Positions 49,952-58,800 of a DNA stretch of 64,000 nt are shown one piece after another. The notes beneath the pieces are model-generated. The model was not told where the DNA came from. It did no database searches and saw only the letters and a list, made by a program, of their open reading frames with translations. Source of the stretch: Agrobacterium pusense (GTDB lineage: Bacteria; Pseudomonadota; Alphaproteobacteria; Rhizobiales; Rhizobiaceae); assembly GCF_900102105.1 (NCBI RefSeq), contig NZ_FNBB01000007.1, positions 62,001 to 126,000 of the forward strand, in the 5' to 3' direction. The first letter of the stretch is position 1, and every line of letters starts with the position of its first letter. The position numbers and the translations under genes are program-made.

Positions 49952-51027
49952 AAGCTCCCACACAAAACGATCCGCAGACGCGCCGCCCCGCCGCTTTCAC
50001 GCTCGAGACGGAAGAGACGGCACGACCGTCCGCCACGCAGAAGCGAGCGCCGCGCAGTTTCGATGCGGAGATATCTTTGACGCCAGATGAAGACGATCCG
50101 TTTCTGGCACCTGAGGACATAGACGCTGCCGCTCTGCCCGTGGCGATACCGAAGAAAAGCCGCTTCTCCTTCGGCAAGCTGGCGCTGGGTGCTTTGGGTG
50201 TCCTGTTCTCGCTTGCCTTCGGGCTCTGGGCGGATCAGCTCATCCGCAATCTGTTTTCCCGCTCCGACTGGCTGGGCTACACGGCAACGATCGCCCTCAT
50301 CGTGGCGCTTTTTGCGGTTCTCGCCCTCGTCGGCCGCGAAGTCTTCGGCATCATGCGGCTCAATGCCGTACAATCTCTCAAGGCGGATGCCGAGACGGCA
50401 AGCCTTGACAAGAGCCCGAAACCCGCCCGCGCCATCGTCACCCGCCTGAATGCCGTCCTTTCCCATCGGGCGGAAACGGCCAAGGGGCGCGCGGCGCTGA
50501 AGGAAACGGAAAGCGATGTCATCGACGGCCCGCATCTGATCGAGCTTGCCGAACGTGAACTGCTGGTGCCGCTCGACCGACAGGCGCGGGCGCTGATTCT
50601 CAATTCCTCGAAACGAGTCTCGGTTGTCACTGCCGTCAGTCCACGCGCCGTCGTCGATCTCGCTTATGTGCTGTTCGAAGTGACGCGGCTGGTGCGCGCC
50701 ATGGCAGAGCTTTACGGCGGCCGTCCCGGCACGCTCGGCATGCTGAAACTCCTGCGCGATGTTGTCGCCCATCTCGCCGTCACGGGCTCGATCGCCGTCG
50801 GTGACGGGCTCGCTCAACAGGTTCTCGGACACGGCCTTGCTTCGAAACTCTCCGCACGTCTCGGCGAAGGCGTCATCAACGGCCTGATGACGGCGCGAAT
50901 CGGCATTGCCGCAATGGATCTTTGCCGCCCGCTGCCGTTCAGGGCTGTGAAACGGCCGGGAATCGGCGATTTCATGTCCGACCTCACGCCCGATTTAAGC
51001 AGTGGAAAAAGCGGCGAGAAAGCCTGA
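49948..51027 (+). CDS. YcjF-like DUF697/TIGR01620 membrane protein
   Basis: A 359-aa inner-membrane protein. A charged, disordered N terminus (about 1-70) precedes two transmembrane helices (about 75-95 and 108-130), followed by a soluble region with DUF697 sequence (LTAVSPRAVVDLAYVLFEV-like, then a Gly/Ala-rich segment GSIAVGDGLAQQVLGHGLAS). It is translationally coupled to the YcjX gene, a conserved pair. Function is not established. Confidence 0.9.
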   Translation: MKAPTQNDPQTRRPAAFTLETEETARPSATQKRAPRSFDAEISLTPDEDDPFLAPEDIDAAALPVAIPKKSRFSFGKLALGALGVLFSLAFGLWADQLIRNLFSRSDWLGYTATIALIVALFAVLALVGREVFGIMRLNAVQSLKADAETASLDKSPKPARAIVTRLNAVLSHRAETAKGRAALKETESDVIDGPHLIELAERELLVPLDRQARALILNSSKRVSVVTAVSPRAVVDLAYVLFEVTRLVRAMAELYGGRPGTLGMLKLLRDVVAHLAVTGSIAVGDGLAQQVLGHGLASKLSARLGEGVINGLMTARIGIAAMDLCRPLPFRAVKRPGIGDFMSDLTPDLSSGKSGEKA

Positions 51028-51156
51028 TTGCTCGACTTTGAGCGGTTCAAAAGGTTACGGATGACGCCGCAAATGAGAGTGAAATAAACCAAGCATTAAC
51101 CATTCCGCCGGTAGATTGCAGCCTATCGAACAGGCTTCTTCGCCGGGGAAAGTATC

Positions 51157-51717
51157 ATGTATTCGCGCTTCTTTTCGCTTGTGGGCGGACTTGCCGCCAT
51201 ATTGTCCGTCAGCGGCGGTTTCGGCATGTCTGACGTGCATGCCGCATCACGCGATCGCGACGACGTGTTTTTCCGCTCCGTTGCCGGCGTCTGGAAGGGT
51301 CCGGGCGAAATCGTCGCCGGCAAATACAAGGGCACGAAATTCACCTGCGACCTGACGGGCGAACCGCTTGACGACAAGCAGACCGGCATAAAGCTCGGCG
51401 GCACCTGCCGCGTCGGCGTCTTCAGCCAGCCCATGTCCGCCGTCATCAGCCAGAAGGGCAACAGCTACGAAGGCAGGTTCCTTGATGGCGCGGCCGGCAA
51501 GGGTCTGGACATCACCTCCGGACAGGTCAGCGGCGACAAGGTCGTCGTCGGCATCAACCGCGCCAAACTCAACGGTGCAATGGTTGCCCGCGTCTCCAAC
51601 GACAATTCGATGAACATCACCATCTCGGTGAAGGTCGCCGATCAGATGATACCGGTCATCGGCGTCACGCTGGCGCGCGATATCGACCAGCTGGCTGTCG
51701 GCTCGATCAAGCCGTAA
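51157..51717 (+). CDS. secreted conserved protein of unknown function
   Basis: A 186-aa exported protein. The signal peptide ends near SDVHA (about residue 29). The mature part has a repeated beta-rich pattern (VWKGPGEIVAGKYKGTKFTC, GTCRVGVFSQPMSAVI) with two Cys that could pair. I know no function; rhizobial relatives exist as far as I recall. It has its own terminator, which overlaps the end of the convergent folK. Confidence 0.8.
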   Translation: MYSRFFSLVGGLAAILSVSGGFGMSDVHAASRDRDDVFFRSVAGVWKGPGEIVAGKYKGTKFTCDLTGEPLDDKQTGIKLGGTCRVGVFSQPMSAVISQKGNSYEGRFLDGAAGKGLDITSGQVSGDKVVVGINRAKLNGAMVARVSNDNSMNITISVKVADQMIPVIGVTLARDIDQLAVGSIKP

Positions 51718-51730
51718 AGACTACAGTTTT

Positions 51731-52246
51731 TCAGCCATTGCCAGGCGGGAGTGTCCACCACTCCCGCTTTTCGTTTGCGCTGACAATGCCGCTCTTGTCC
51801 GCCTGCTGAAGCCATTCCCGGACGGACTTTCCCCTGACCTGGAGATCAGGCGCTATATCAGCAAGCGGCATCAGCACGAAAGCGCGCTCCGTCATGCGTG
51901 GATGCGGCACTTCAATGCTTTCCGTAACGATAGACTGGTTCCCGAAGGTCAGCACATCGATATCGATGGTGCGCGGGCCCCAGCGTTCCGTCCGTACCCG
52001 TTTCATGCCTTTTTCGATATCGAGGCACAGTTCCAGCAGCGCGGGCGCCGGAAGCGCGGTCTCGACCAAAGCGCAGCAATTGAAAAAATCGGCCTGATCG
52101 GTCTTGCCCCATGGAGGTGTGCGGTAAAGGTTGGAGACGGCCATCAGGCGGCAATCGCCATGCGCATCGAGTTCGCGCAGTGCCCTGGCCATGGCGGCGG
52201 CCGCGTCGCCGATATTGCCGCCGAGACCCAGGGCAGCGACGGTCAT
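51731..52246 (-). CDS. folK: 2-amino-4-hydroxy-6-hydroxymethyldihydropteridine pyrophosphokinase
   Basis: Folate enzyme that pyrophosphorylates hydroxymethyl-dihydropterin, 171 aa from the ATG at 52246. LGLGGNIGD at the N terminus, SNLYRTPPWG, ERWGPRTIDIDVLTFG and EVPHPRMTERAFVLMPLADI are family motifs. A TTG at 52267 would overlap folB and add seven residues. It is the last gene of folP-folB-folK. The 3' end of its coding sequence contains the terminator of the opposite gene. Confidence 0.96.
   Translation of the reverse strand: MTVAALGLGGNIGDAAAAMARALRELDAHGDCRLMAVSNLYRTPPWGKTDQADFFNCCALVETALPAPALLELCLDIEKGMKRVRTERWGPRTIDIDVLTFGNQSIVTESIEVPHPRMTERAFVLMPLADIAPDLQVRGKSVREWLQQADKSGIVSANEKREWWTLPPGNG
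51745..51770 (+). terminator. terminator of the secreted-protein gene, inside folK
   Basis: GCGGGAGTG (51745-51753) pairs with CACTCCCGC (51759-51767), followed by TTTTCG on the plus strand. It lies 27 nt after the plus-strand gene but inside the last dozen codons of folK. Confidence 0.8.
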
Positions 52247-52250
52247 CGTT

Positions 52251-52616
52251 TCAGGCTCGGTGTTCAACGCTCACCTGTGCATAATCCAGAATACCTGGAA
52301 CCGGCGCCGAGGGCTTGCGCACCGTGATGCGCAGCCAGACGATTTGCGGATAACGGGCACGCAGCGCCTTGGCGATGTCGTTCGCAAGCGCCTCTATGAG
52401 ATACCGGCGCTGGCCGACGACGATCTTTTCGATGACCGCGAAAGCCACGCCATAATCGACGGTGTTCTCAATATCGTCGGTTTCCAGCGCGTCGCCCGCC
52501 TCGACCTCCATCTCGGCATCGACGAAAAAGCGCTGCCCCAACACCTCTTCCTGTTCAAGAAGACCATGACGGGCAAAGAAGGAACAGTTTTTCAGGATGA
52601 TGGTATAGCGGCTCAT
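52251..52616 (-). CDS. folB: dihydroneopterin aldolase
   Basis: Folate pathway enzyme, 121 aa. RYTIILKNCSFFARHGLLEQEEVLGQ contains the N-terminal catalytic region with the conserved Glu, and NTVDYGVAFAVI the substrate-pocket Tyr (both in fragments). I start at the ATG at 52616, with GGAGG eight bases upstream. It follows folP by 78 nt and precedes folK by 4 nt. Confidence 0.95.
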   Translation of the reverse strand: MSRYTIILKNCSFFARHGLLEQEEVLGQRFFVDAEMEVEAGDALETDDIENTVDYGVAFAVIEKIVVGQRRYLIEALANDIAKALRARYPQIVWLRITVRKPSAPVPGILDYAQVSVEHRA

Positions 52617-52694
52617 CGCATCGCCTCCATGGCAGGACTGTTTCGCCGGAAAGCCGCACCCTCCTCGGGACATGACATTCCGGCACTCATTGAT

Positions 52695-53555
52695 CTAGGC
52701 ATCGGCCTTTGCCGACGCTTTGGCAAGAACCGCATCGGCGATTGCCAATGCATCACGCGTCGCGGCGACATTGTGCACACGAAAAATCGAAGCGCCGGCA
52801 AGCCTCAGGATCGCCGTCGTCGCAGCCGTTCCGATATCGCGTTCATCGGCCGCATCCCGGCCCGTCAGCGACCCGATAAAACGCTTGCGCGACGTGCCGG
52901 CAAGAACCGGCAGGCCAAAGGCGGCAAGCTCGCTGAAACGGGCCATCAGCTCAACATTTTCCCGCTCATCCTTGGCAAAACCAAAACCGGGATCCAGCAC
53001 GACGGCATCGCGGGCAACACCCGCGTCCTCGGCGATCTCGAGCGAATGATTGAGGAATTCGAACTGATCGGCGATGACATCGGCGAGCTTCTGCCGGTCA
53101 CGGCCGGTATGCATGATGCAGACGCCCGCGCGGGTAGCGCCGACCACGCCCGCCATTTCGGCGTCTTTCTGCAAACCGAAAACGTCATTGACGATATGCG
53201 CCCCTGCCGCGATGGCGAGCCGAGCCGTCGAAGCGCGATAGGTATCGACGGAAATCAATACATCCGTCTCGCGGCGCAATTTCTCGATGACGGGCAGCAC
53301 CCGATCCTGCTCCTCGGCTTCCGTTACCGCGCCAGCCCCGGGCCTGGTGGACTCGCCGCCGATATCGATGATGTCGGCTCCTTCTTCCACGCAGGTCAGC
53401 GCATGGGAAAAAGCCGCATCGACGGCGAGATAACGGCCGCCATCCGAAAAGGAATCGGGCGTTGCGTTGACGATGGCCATAATACGGCCACGCCCATCAA
53501 GTTTCAGGGAGCGGCCATGGGCCGCTTGCCACGCGTTGCTGCCGGCTGTTATCAC
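52695..53555 (-). CDS. folP: dihydropteroate synthase
   Basis: Sulphonamide target enzyme that joins pterin pyrophosphate and p-aminobenzoate, 286 aa. Core motifs are MAIVNATPDSFSDGGRY, IDIGGESTRPGA, LDPGFGFAKD and LAGTSRKRFIG. The start is GTG at 53555. First gene of the fol operon. Confidence 0.97.
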   Translation of the reverse strand: MITAGSNAWQAAHGRSLKLDGRGRIMAIVNATPDSFSDGGRYLAVDAAFSHALTCVEEGADIIDIGGESTRPGAGAVTEAEEQDRVLPVIEKLRRETDVLISVDTYRASTARLAIAAGAHIVNDVFGLQKDAEMAGVVGATRAGVCIMHTGRDRQKLADVIADQFEFLNHSLEIAEDAGVARDAVVLDPGFGFAKDERENVELMARFSELAAFGLPVLAGTSRKRFIGSLTGRDAADERDIGTAATTAILRLAGASIFRVHNVAATRDALAIADAVLAKASAKADA

Positions 53556-53658
53556 GTAACACGTGCCTTTCGGAATAACGGAGTGTTATGCCAATTCTTA
53601 TAAGTTCCGCTCCGCCTATGCAGCAAACGTTTTTCAAGTTCAACCGGAAGGCCGGGTC

Positions 53659-54285
53659 ATGACCAAATCATCACGTGCTCTTTGCGCCGCTTTGGCGGTC
53701 GCAGTCGCACTTTCCATCCCCGGACCGGCTTTTTCCGAAACCATCGTCCGCAAGACCTATTCCTATTTTTCGATCAGCGGCAAAACCGCCGCCGACCTCG
53801 ACCAGCAGCTTTCCAGGCACGGCCCGCTGACCCGCAATACCGGCGCGCGCCATCCGGGCGCGACCGAAATCAAATTCGGTGGCGAACTCACCTATGTTGA
53901 GAAAAACGGCCTTTGCAGCGTCGGAACCGCCAAAGTGGTGCTGAATACCCGGATTCTCCTGCCGCAATGGAAAAACCGCCGCCGCACCACGGCGGAACTG
54001 GCCTTCATCTGGGATACGCTGCTTGCCGATATCAAGCGCCACGAGGAACGGCACGCCGAAATCGCCCGCACTCACGCCCGTTCGCTCGAAAGGCAGTTGA
54101 CCGCGCTTCGCCCCCAGAAAAACTGTGAAACGCTGCAGGAAATGGTTGGCAAGATCACCCAGACGGTGATGGACGAGCACGACAGGGACCAGATGCGGTT
54201 CGACGTGGTGGAATCGCGAAATTTCGATGCCCGCATGACACGGCTCCTGAAAAACCGGCTCGAACAGGGACAGAGCCGCCGCTGA
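53659..54285 (+). CDS. DUF922 family probable exported zinc protease
   Basis: A 208-aa protein. The signal peptide (about 1-26) ends near GPAFSE. Residues about 130-142 contain IKRHEERHAEIAR, an HExxH zinc motif. TYSYFSISGKTAADLDQQLS at the mature N terminus fits the DUF922 family (predicted periplasmic Zn-dependent proteases). I start at the ATG at 53659 because the signal peptide follows directly. The role is unknown. Confidence 0.83.
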   Translation: MTKSSRALCAALAVAVALSIPGPAFSETIVRKTYSYFSISGKTAADLDQQLSRHGPLTRNTGARHPGATEIKFGGELTYVEKNGLCSVGTAKVVLNTRILLPQWKNRRRTTAELAFIWDTLLADIKRHEERHAEIARTHARSLERQLTALRPQKNCETLQEMVGKITQTVMDEHDRDQMRFDVVESRNFDARMTRLLKNRLEQGQSRR

Positions 54286-54369
54286 GAGATCCGCGCCTTT
54301 CTTCCGACAAAGCTGAATGATTGGCCGACATGACGTAACGTGATGTCCGATCTCACCCGTGACTTCTGG

Positions 54370-54568
54370 TGATGGTGCGTCCGGTGAGACTCATTGTACG
54401 TTCTACGTACGGTTTCGGACCATCCTGTCTCAAAAGCTTTGATGGTCGCAGCCGCCTCCGGTTCTCCCGGTGCGCACTTGAGGGCTCGCAGGTGTTTCCT
54501 CCCTCGCCTGCATGCTGCGTACCCGCCTCGCCCCGCTCCCCGCTACCTTGGTGAGCGGGGCTTTTTCT
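54370..54568 (+). ncRNA. candidate structured small RNA with terminator
   Basis: This gene-free stretch folds into ordered hairpins. An outer stem pairs GATG (54371-54374) with CATC (54421-54424) and GTCCG (54379-54383) with CGGAC (54416-54420), capped by GTACG/CGTAC with a 5-base loop. A further stem GCAGG/CCTGC (54488-54492, 54507-54511) presents a loop with TTCCTCCCT, an anti-Shine-Dalgarno-like sequence. CCCCGCTC/GAGCGGGG (54531-54538, 54553-54560) plus CTTTTTCT ends it. A trans-acting rhizobial sRNA (alpha-r14 or alpha-r9/suhB type) is possible but I cannot assign a family. The DUF922 3' UTR is the alternative. Confidence 0.5.
54531..54568 (+). terminator. rho-independent terminator of the sRNA candidate
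   Basis: Stem CCCCGCTC (54531-54538) with GAGCGGGG (54553-54560), followed by CTTTTTCT. It ends plus-strand transcription just before the convergent ferredoxin gene. Confidence 0.88.
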
Positions 54569-54587
54569 GCCGCAAAGCCGTTTCGTC

Positions 54588-54908
54588 TCAGCCCTGGCGC
54601 TCAGGAACGTGAACGACGAGACCGTCAAGGTCGTCGCTCATCTTGATCTGACAGGAAAGACGCGAAGTCGGCCGCACGTCGAAAGCGAAATCCAGCATGT
54701 CTTCTTCCATCGGCTCCGGCCCGCCAACGCGCTCCGACCAGGCGTCGTCGACATAGACATGACAGGTGGCGCAGGCGCAGGCACCGCCACATTCCGCGTC
54801 GATGCCGGGGATGGAGTTGCGCACGGCATTCTCCATCACGGTGGAACCGTTGCTCACGTCGAGTTCATGGGGCGTGCCGTCAAAGGCAACGATCGTCAGT
54901 TTTGTCAT
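54588..54908 (-). CDS. 2Fe-2S ferredoxin (adrenodoxin type)
   Basis: A 106-aa electron carrier. The cluster ligands are visible in [15 protein letters not shown] (C-x5-C-x2-C) and RLSCQI later, the pattern of vertebrate-like/FdxB ferredoxins. I start at the ATG at 54908 ([11 protein letters not shown]); an upstream reading to 54974 looks non-coding. Partners may be an Fe-S assembly or cytochrome P450 system; nothing nearby decides this. Confidence 0.93.
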   Translation of the reverse strand: MTKLTIVAFDGTPHELDVSNGSTVMENAVRNSIPGIDAECGGACACATCHVYVDDAWSERVGGPEPMEEDMLDFAFDVRPTSRLSCQIKMSDDLDGLVVHVPERQG

Positions 54909-55039
54909 GCCGAAATCCAGAATGTGATCTAAGAACTGTTCTAAACACATAGAAAGGCCGGTTCGCCTTGGCAACCCGCTTGGAGGGCGCCCAGGGCCTC
55001 AACCGGCCTTGCGAAACCGCAATTTTGATGAATTACGCC

Positions 55040-55408
55040 TCAGCGGCAAAGTTTCAGGATGAAATTTTCCGCCTCGACAATGGCGGCCGCAAGCTTTGCA
55101 ATCGCGACGCTGTCATTGCCACCAGCCTCCACGGCGGCGGCAGCCACAGAAACATCAAAGGCGCCGACAGCCTGTGCTGCGCCCTTCAAACGGTGCGCTG
55201 TCGCCTTCACGCCCGTGTCGCCGGCGCCCGCCATTTCGTGCAGCGCGGCGCGCGCATTGCGGCTGAACAGTTGCAGCACCTCGATCTCAAGATTCTTGTC
55301 GCCCATCGTCTGACGGGCCAGATGATCGAAATCGATAGGCTTTTTTCCAGTGACCGGCGCGCCGCCGCAATTATCGGGCGCTTCGAAAGCGATACTGACT
55401 GCTGCCAT
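55040..55408 (-). CDS. HPt domain phosphotransfer protein
   Basis: A 122-aa protein consisting of one HPt domain. IDFDHLARQTMGDKNLEIEV begins it, and the phospho-acceptor His is in AHRLKGAAQAVGA (about residue 72). Such proteins relay phosphate between hybrid kinases and response regulators. No cognate kinase is adjacent; CckA in this window normally uses ChpT, which is a different fold. Partner unknown. Confidence 0.9.
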   Translation of the reverse strand: MAAVSIAFEAPDNCGGAPVTGKKPIDFDHLARQTMGDKNLEIEVLQLFSRNARAALHEMAGAGDTGVKATAHRLKGAAQAVGAFDVSVAAAAVEAGGNDSVAIAKLAAAIVEAENFILKLCR

Positions 55409-55885
55409 GTCTCAAATTCCTGTCTTGCCGTTTCCTGTTTCGTGTCACATCTGTGTCGTATTCAGGCATCCTAACCCGTGCTATCGGCTTAAATTACGGC
55501 GTGACGCGGCTGAAAATCTTCTGCTATGGTTAATTTATGTTAAACTTATGCGAAACAAGGCGTTCAGCGTGAAACTCAGGTTTAAAAACTGTTAAAAAGC
55601 CGACACTTCGCCACCACCGCAAATCCGCATTAATTGTTTCGAACACCTAAATGTGTCACTACGGTACTGCTGTTGCTGCGAGGCCTAAGCACAAGCTTTG
55701 TTATTGCGGCACAGTGTTGTAATTTCGCCCGAAAGCTGGATCACCAGCATTCGGGATTTGGTAAGTGGCGGGATTGTTCTCTCTTGGAGGGATATGTTCC
55801 GCTGGCATGATGGCGGCAGTCCGCCTGCATAGGCAGGCGGTCCAACGGCATGAAGCCGGGCGTATGTGTAACGAGGCGTAACCGC
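55409..55885 (+). other. promoter/leader region upstream of the GPR-like gene
   Basis: There is no normal gene in these 477 bases. The left part (about 55480-55650) is AT-rich with several TTAA words and probably holds promoters for the HPt gene and the large gene. Near the right end there is a 12-codon ORF (55794-55832) behind GGAGG. A perfect 7-bp hairpin (CCGCCTG/CAGGCGG, 55821-55827 and 55834-55840) has the ORF stop codon in its loop. These look like a possible translational leader. Confidence 0.5.
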
Positions 55886-58800
55886 ATGGCGAATAACAAG
55901 ATCAGCGACTCTGTCGACGAGACTGCTTTCCAGGCATTGGAAGATGCCCTGCAGCTTGGCGCTTTCGAAGAAAAGCCGGAGACGCGGAAGACTGCAGCGC
56001 CGAAGCAGCCGGAGGCCAGAGTGAAGGAAGCCAGCAGACCGACCCCTGCTCCCGAAGTCGCGCGCACGCCTGTCGAACCGGCGCCGAAATCGCCCAATCT
56101 CGAAGCGGCCAATGACGGGTCCAAGCGCAGCCCGGCCATGATCCTTAAATCGCTGGAAGGCGGGTCCATCGGCGGCGCGCTTCGCAACGCCACGATCATG
56201 TCGGTCATATGGGCGCTCGGCGGCCTTGGCATCGCGCATCTTCTTTACGGCAATGCGCTCTGGAATATCGGTTCGCTTTCCGACCTCGCCGCGATCCCCG
56301 GCCTGATGGCGATCGTCGTCGGCATTCTGGTGCCGGTCATGTTATTCTTCGCCTTCGCCATCATGATGGCGCGTGCCCGCGATCTGCGCAACGCCGCCCG
56401 CTCCATGGCGGAAGTCGCGCTTCGTCTTGCCGAACCCGAAACCGTTGCCTCTGACCGCATCATGTCCGTTGGCCAGGCGGTTCGCCGTGAAGTCTCGGCC
56501 ATGAATGACGGTATCGAGCGCACCATTGCGCGTGCGACCGAACTCGAAACCCTCGTCCATTCCGAAGTCAATGCGCTTGAGCGCAGCTATGCGGACAATG
56601 AGCTGCGCGTGCGCAGCCTCGTGCAGGAACTGACCGCCGAACGCGACGCAATCGTCAACCATGCCGAGCGCATCCGCTCCTCCATCGTCGGCGCGCAGGA
56701 ACAGATCAAGGAAGAACTCTCCATCGTCGGCGAAGAGCTTTCGATGCGGATCGCCACGACCGGCGAGGCCTTTGCGTCGATGATCGACACACGTTCGGCG
56801 GCTCTCCTGGAAAAATCGCGCGCTTCGACGGAAGCGATGGGCAGCCTGATCGCTGCCAAGACCGAGAACCTGCTTCAGGCGCTGAACTCCTCCGGCACGA
56901 CGATTTCCAACGAATTCGACATGCGGCTGCATAATCTCACCTCGACGCTGGACGAACGCGGTGAAGTGCTGCTCGAACGTTTCGCGATCCATGCCTCGAC
57001 GCTCGACAGCGGCGTGGAAAGCCTCAACAGCGCGCTTGAGGAACGCACCCGCCAGCTCAACGAGACGCTTTCCAGCCGCACGCTCGAGCTCAACCGCAAT
57101 ATCGAACGCGGCCAGCAGATCATCGGCGGTTCGCTGGATACCGTGCTCGACAAGCTCTCCACGACGCTCGAGGAAAAAGGCCTCTCCTTCCGCCAGAGCC
57201 TGCAGAGCACGGCCGACGACGCCATCATGGATCTCGATCTCCGCTCCGGCCTCTATGAGGAACGGATGCAGGCGACGGTGGGTCAGGTCAACTCGGCCTT
57301 CGATGAACACGTGGCGCAATTCGCCAGCGCCTTCGACCAGCGCGCCGGCAGCCTCGATAGCAAGCTGATGGAAAGCCTTGCCCGGATCAACGAAACCGTG
57401 GCGGGCGGTTCTGAAGCGCTAGACACCATGTTGAGCGCCGGTCTGGAACGCATCGGCACCACCATGACCGATCAGTCGCTGGCGCTCGCCACCGCGCTCG
57501 GCACGGGTCAGGAAATGCTGGAAAGCGCGCTTGAGGCCCGGACTCAGGCCTTCAGCGACGCGATCGGCCAGCGCACCGCCGAAATCACAGACGTCTTCGC
57601 CAATTCGCACGAGAAGATCGACGCCGTGCTGTCGGAACGCAGCAACGCCCTGTTCGGCGCGCTTTCGGCCAGCCAGAACCGTTTCGACGAAGCGCTCGCC
57701 AGCCGTTCCATGGCGATTACCGGCTCCGTCTCCGGCACGGCAGAACGCCTCGCTGCCATGCTCGACGAACGTGCAGCTGCGATCAACAACGTCGTCGCCG
57801 ACGTGGAACGTCGCCTTGCCGAAACGCTCGAAACGCGGGCCGCAGCCATTACCGGCGCAGTCTCCGGCATCGAGGACCGCATCTCCGACACGCTGGAAAG
57901 CCGCACGGCTGCCCTGCACGACGTCGTCTCCGGAGCCGAGAGCCGTATCGCCGAAACGCTTGATGGCCGCACGGCTGCGCTTTCCAGCACCATTTCCGGC
58001 GTCGAGGAACGCATCGCCGACACCATGGACAGCCGCACGCTGTCGCTCGACATGACCTTCGCCAATGTGGAGGAACGGCTTTCCGAGACGCTCGACAACC
58101 GCACCTCCGCCCTCACCGGCATCGTAGCGAGCGCCGAAGAGAAAATTGCCGGCGCGCTGGACAGCCGTACAGCCGCGCTCGGCGATGTGGTGGCGGGCGC
58201 CGAAACCCGGATTGCAGAAACGCTGGACGGCCGCACCGCAGCCCTCAACGCCGTGGTTTCGGGTGCGGAAGAACGCATCACGGATGCACTCGACAGCCGC
58301 ACGATGGCGCTGGATATGGCCTTCTCCGGAGTCGAGGAAAAAATCACCGAAACGCTTGATACACGCACCGCAGCCCTCGGCGAGTTGGTGGCCAGCGCCG
58401 AAACCCGCATCGCCGGCGCGCTCGACAGCCGGACGGATTCCCTGAAGTCAGTCGTTTCCGGCGCGGAAGAGCGCATCACCGACGTCCTCGACAGCCGCAC
58501 GATGGCGCTCGACATGAGCTTCTCGGGCGTAGAGGAAAAGATCGCGGATATTCTCGACGGCCGCACCGCCGCCCTGCACAGCGCCGTTTCCGGCGTGGAA
58601 GACCGCATTGCCAGCGCGCTTGACACCCGCACGGCGGCTCTTTCCGGTATCGTATCGGGTGCGGAAGAACGCATCGCCGATGCGCTCGACAGCCGCACCA
58701 TGGCGCTCGACATGACCATTTCGGGTGTCGAAGAACGGATCGCCGAAGCCATGGACGCCAGGGCGTCATCGCTTTCGCTTGCGGCGGCCGGCGTCGGCCA

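Noticed and set aside
54375-54400. tRNA-like 3' half on the minus strand
   Set aside because: A short resemblance to a T-arm sequence was seen, but no cloverleaf can be completed around it.
55480-55620. CtrA box in the HPt/GPR-like promoter region
   Set aside because: Several TTAA words occur, but the pairs I found are spaced six bases apart instead of the TTAA-N7-TTAA consensus, in a generally AT-rich stretch.
57797-58786. CRISPR-like regular repeat spacing
   Set aside because: The units are contiguous, in frame and diverged, with no spacers. They are protein repeats.
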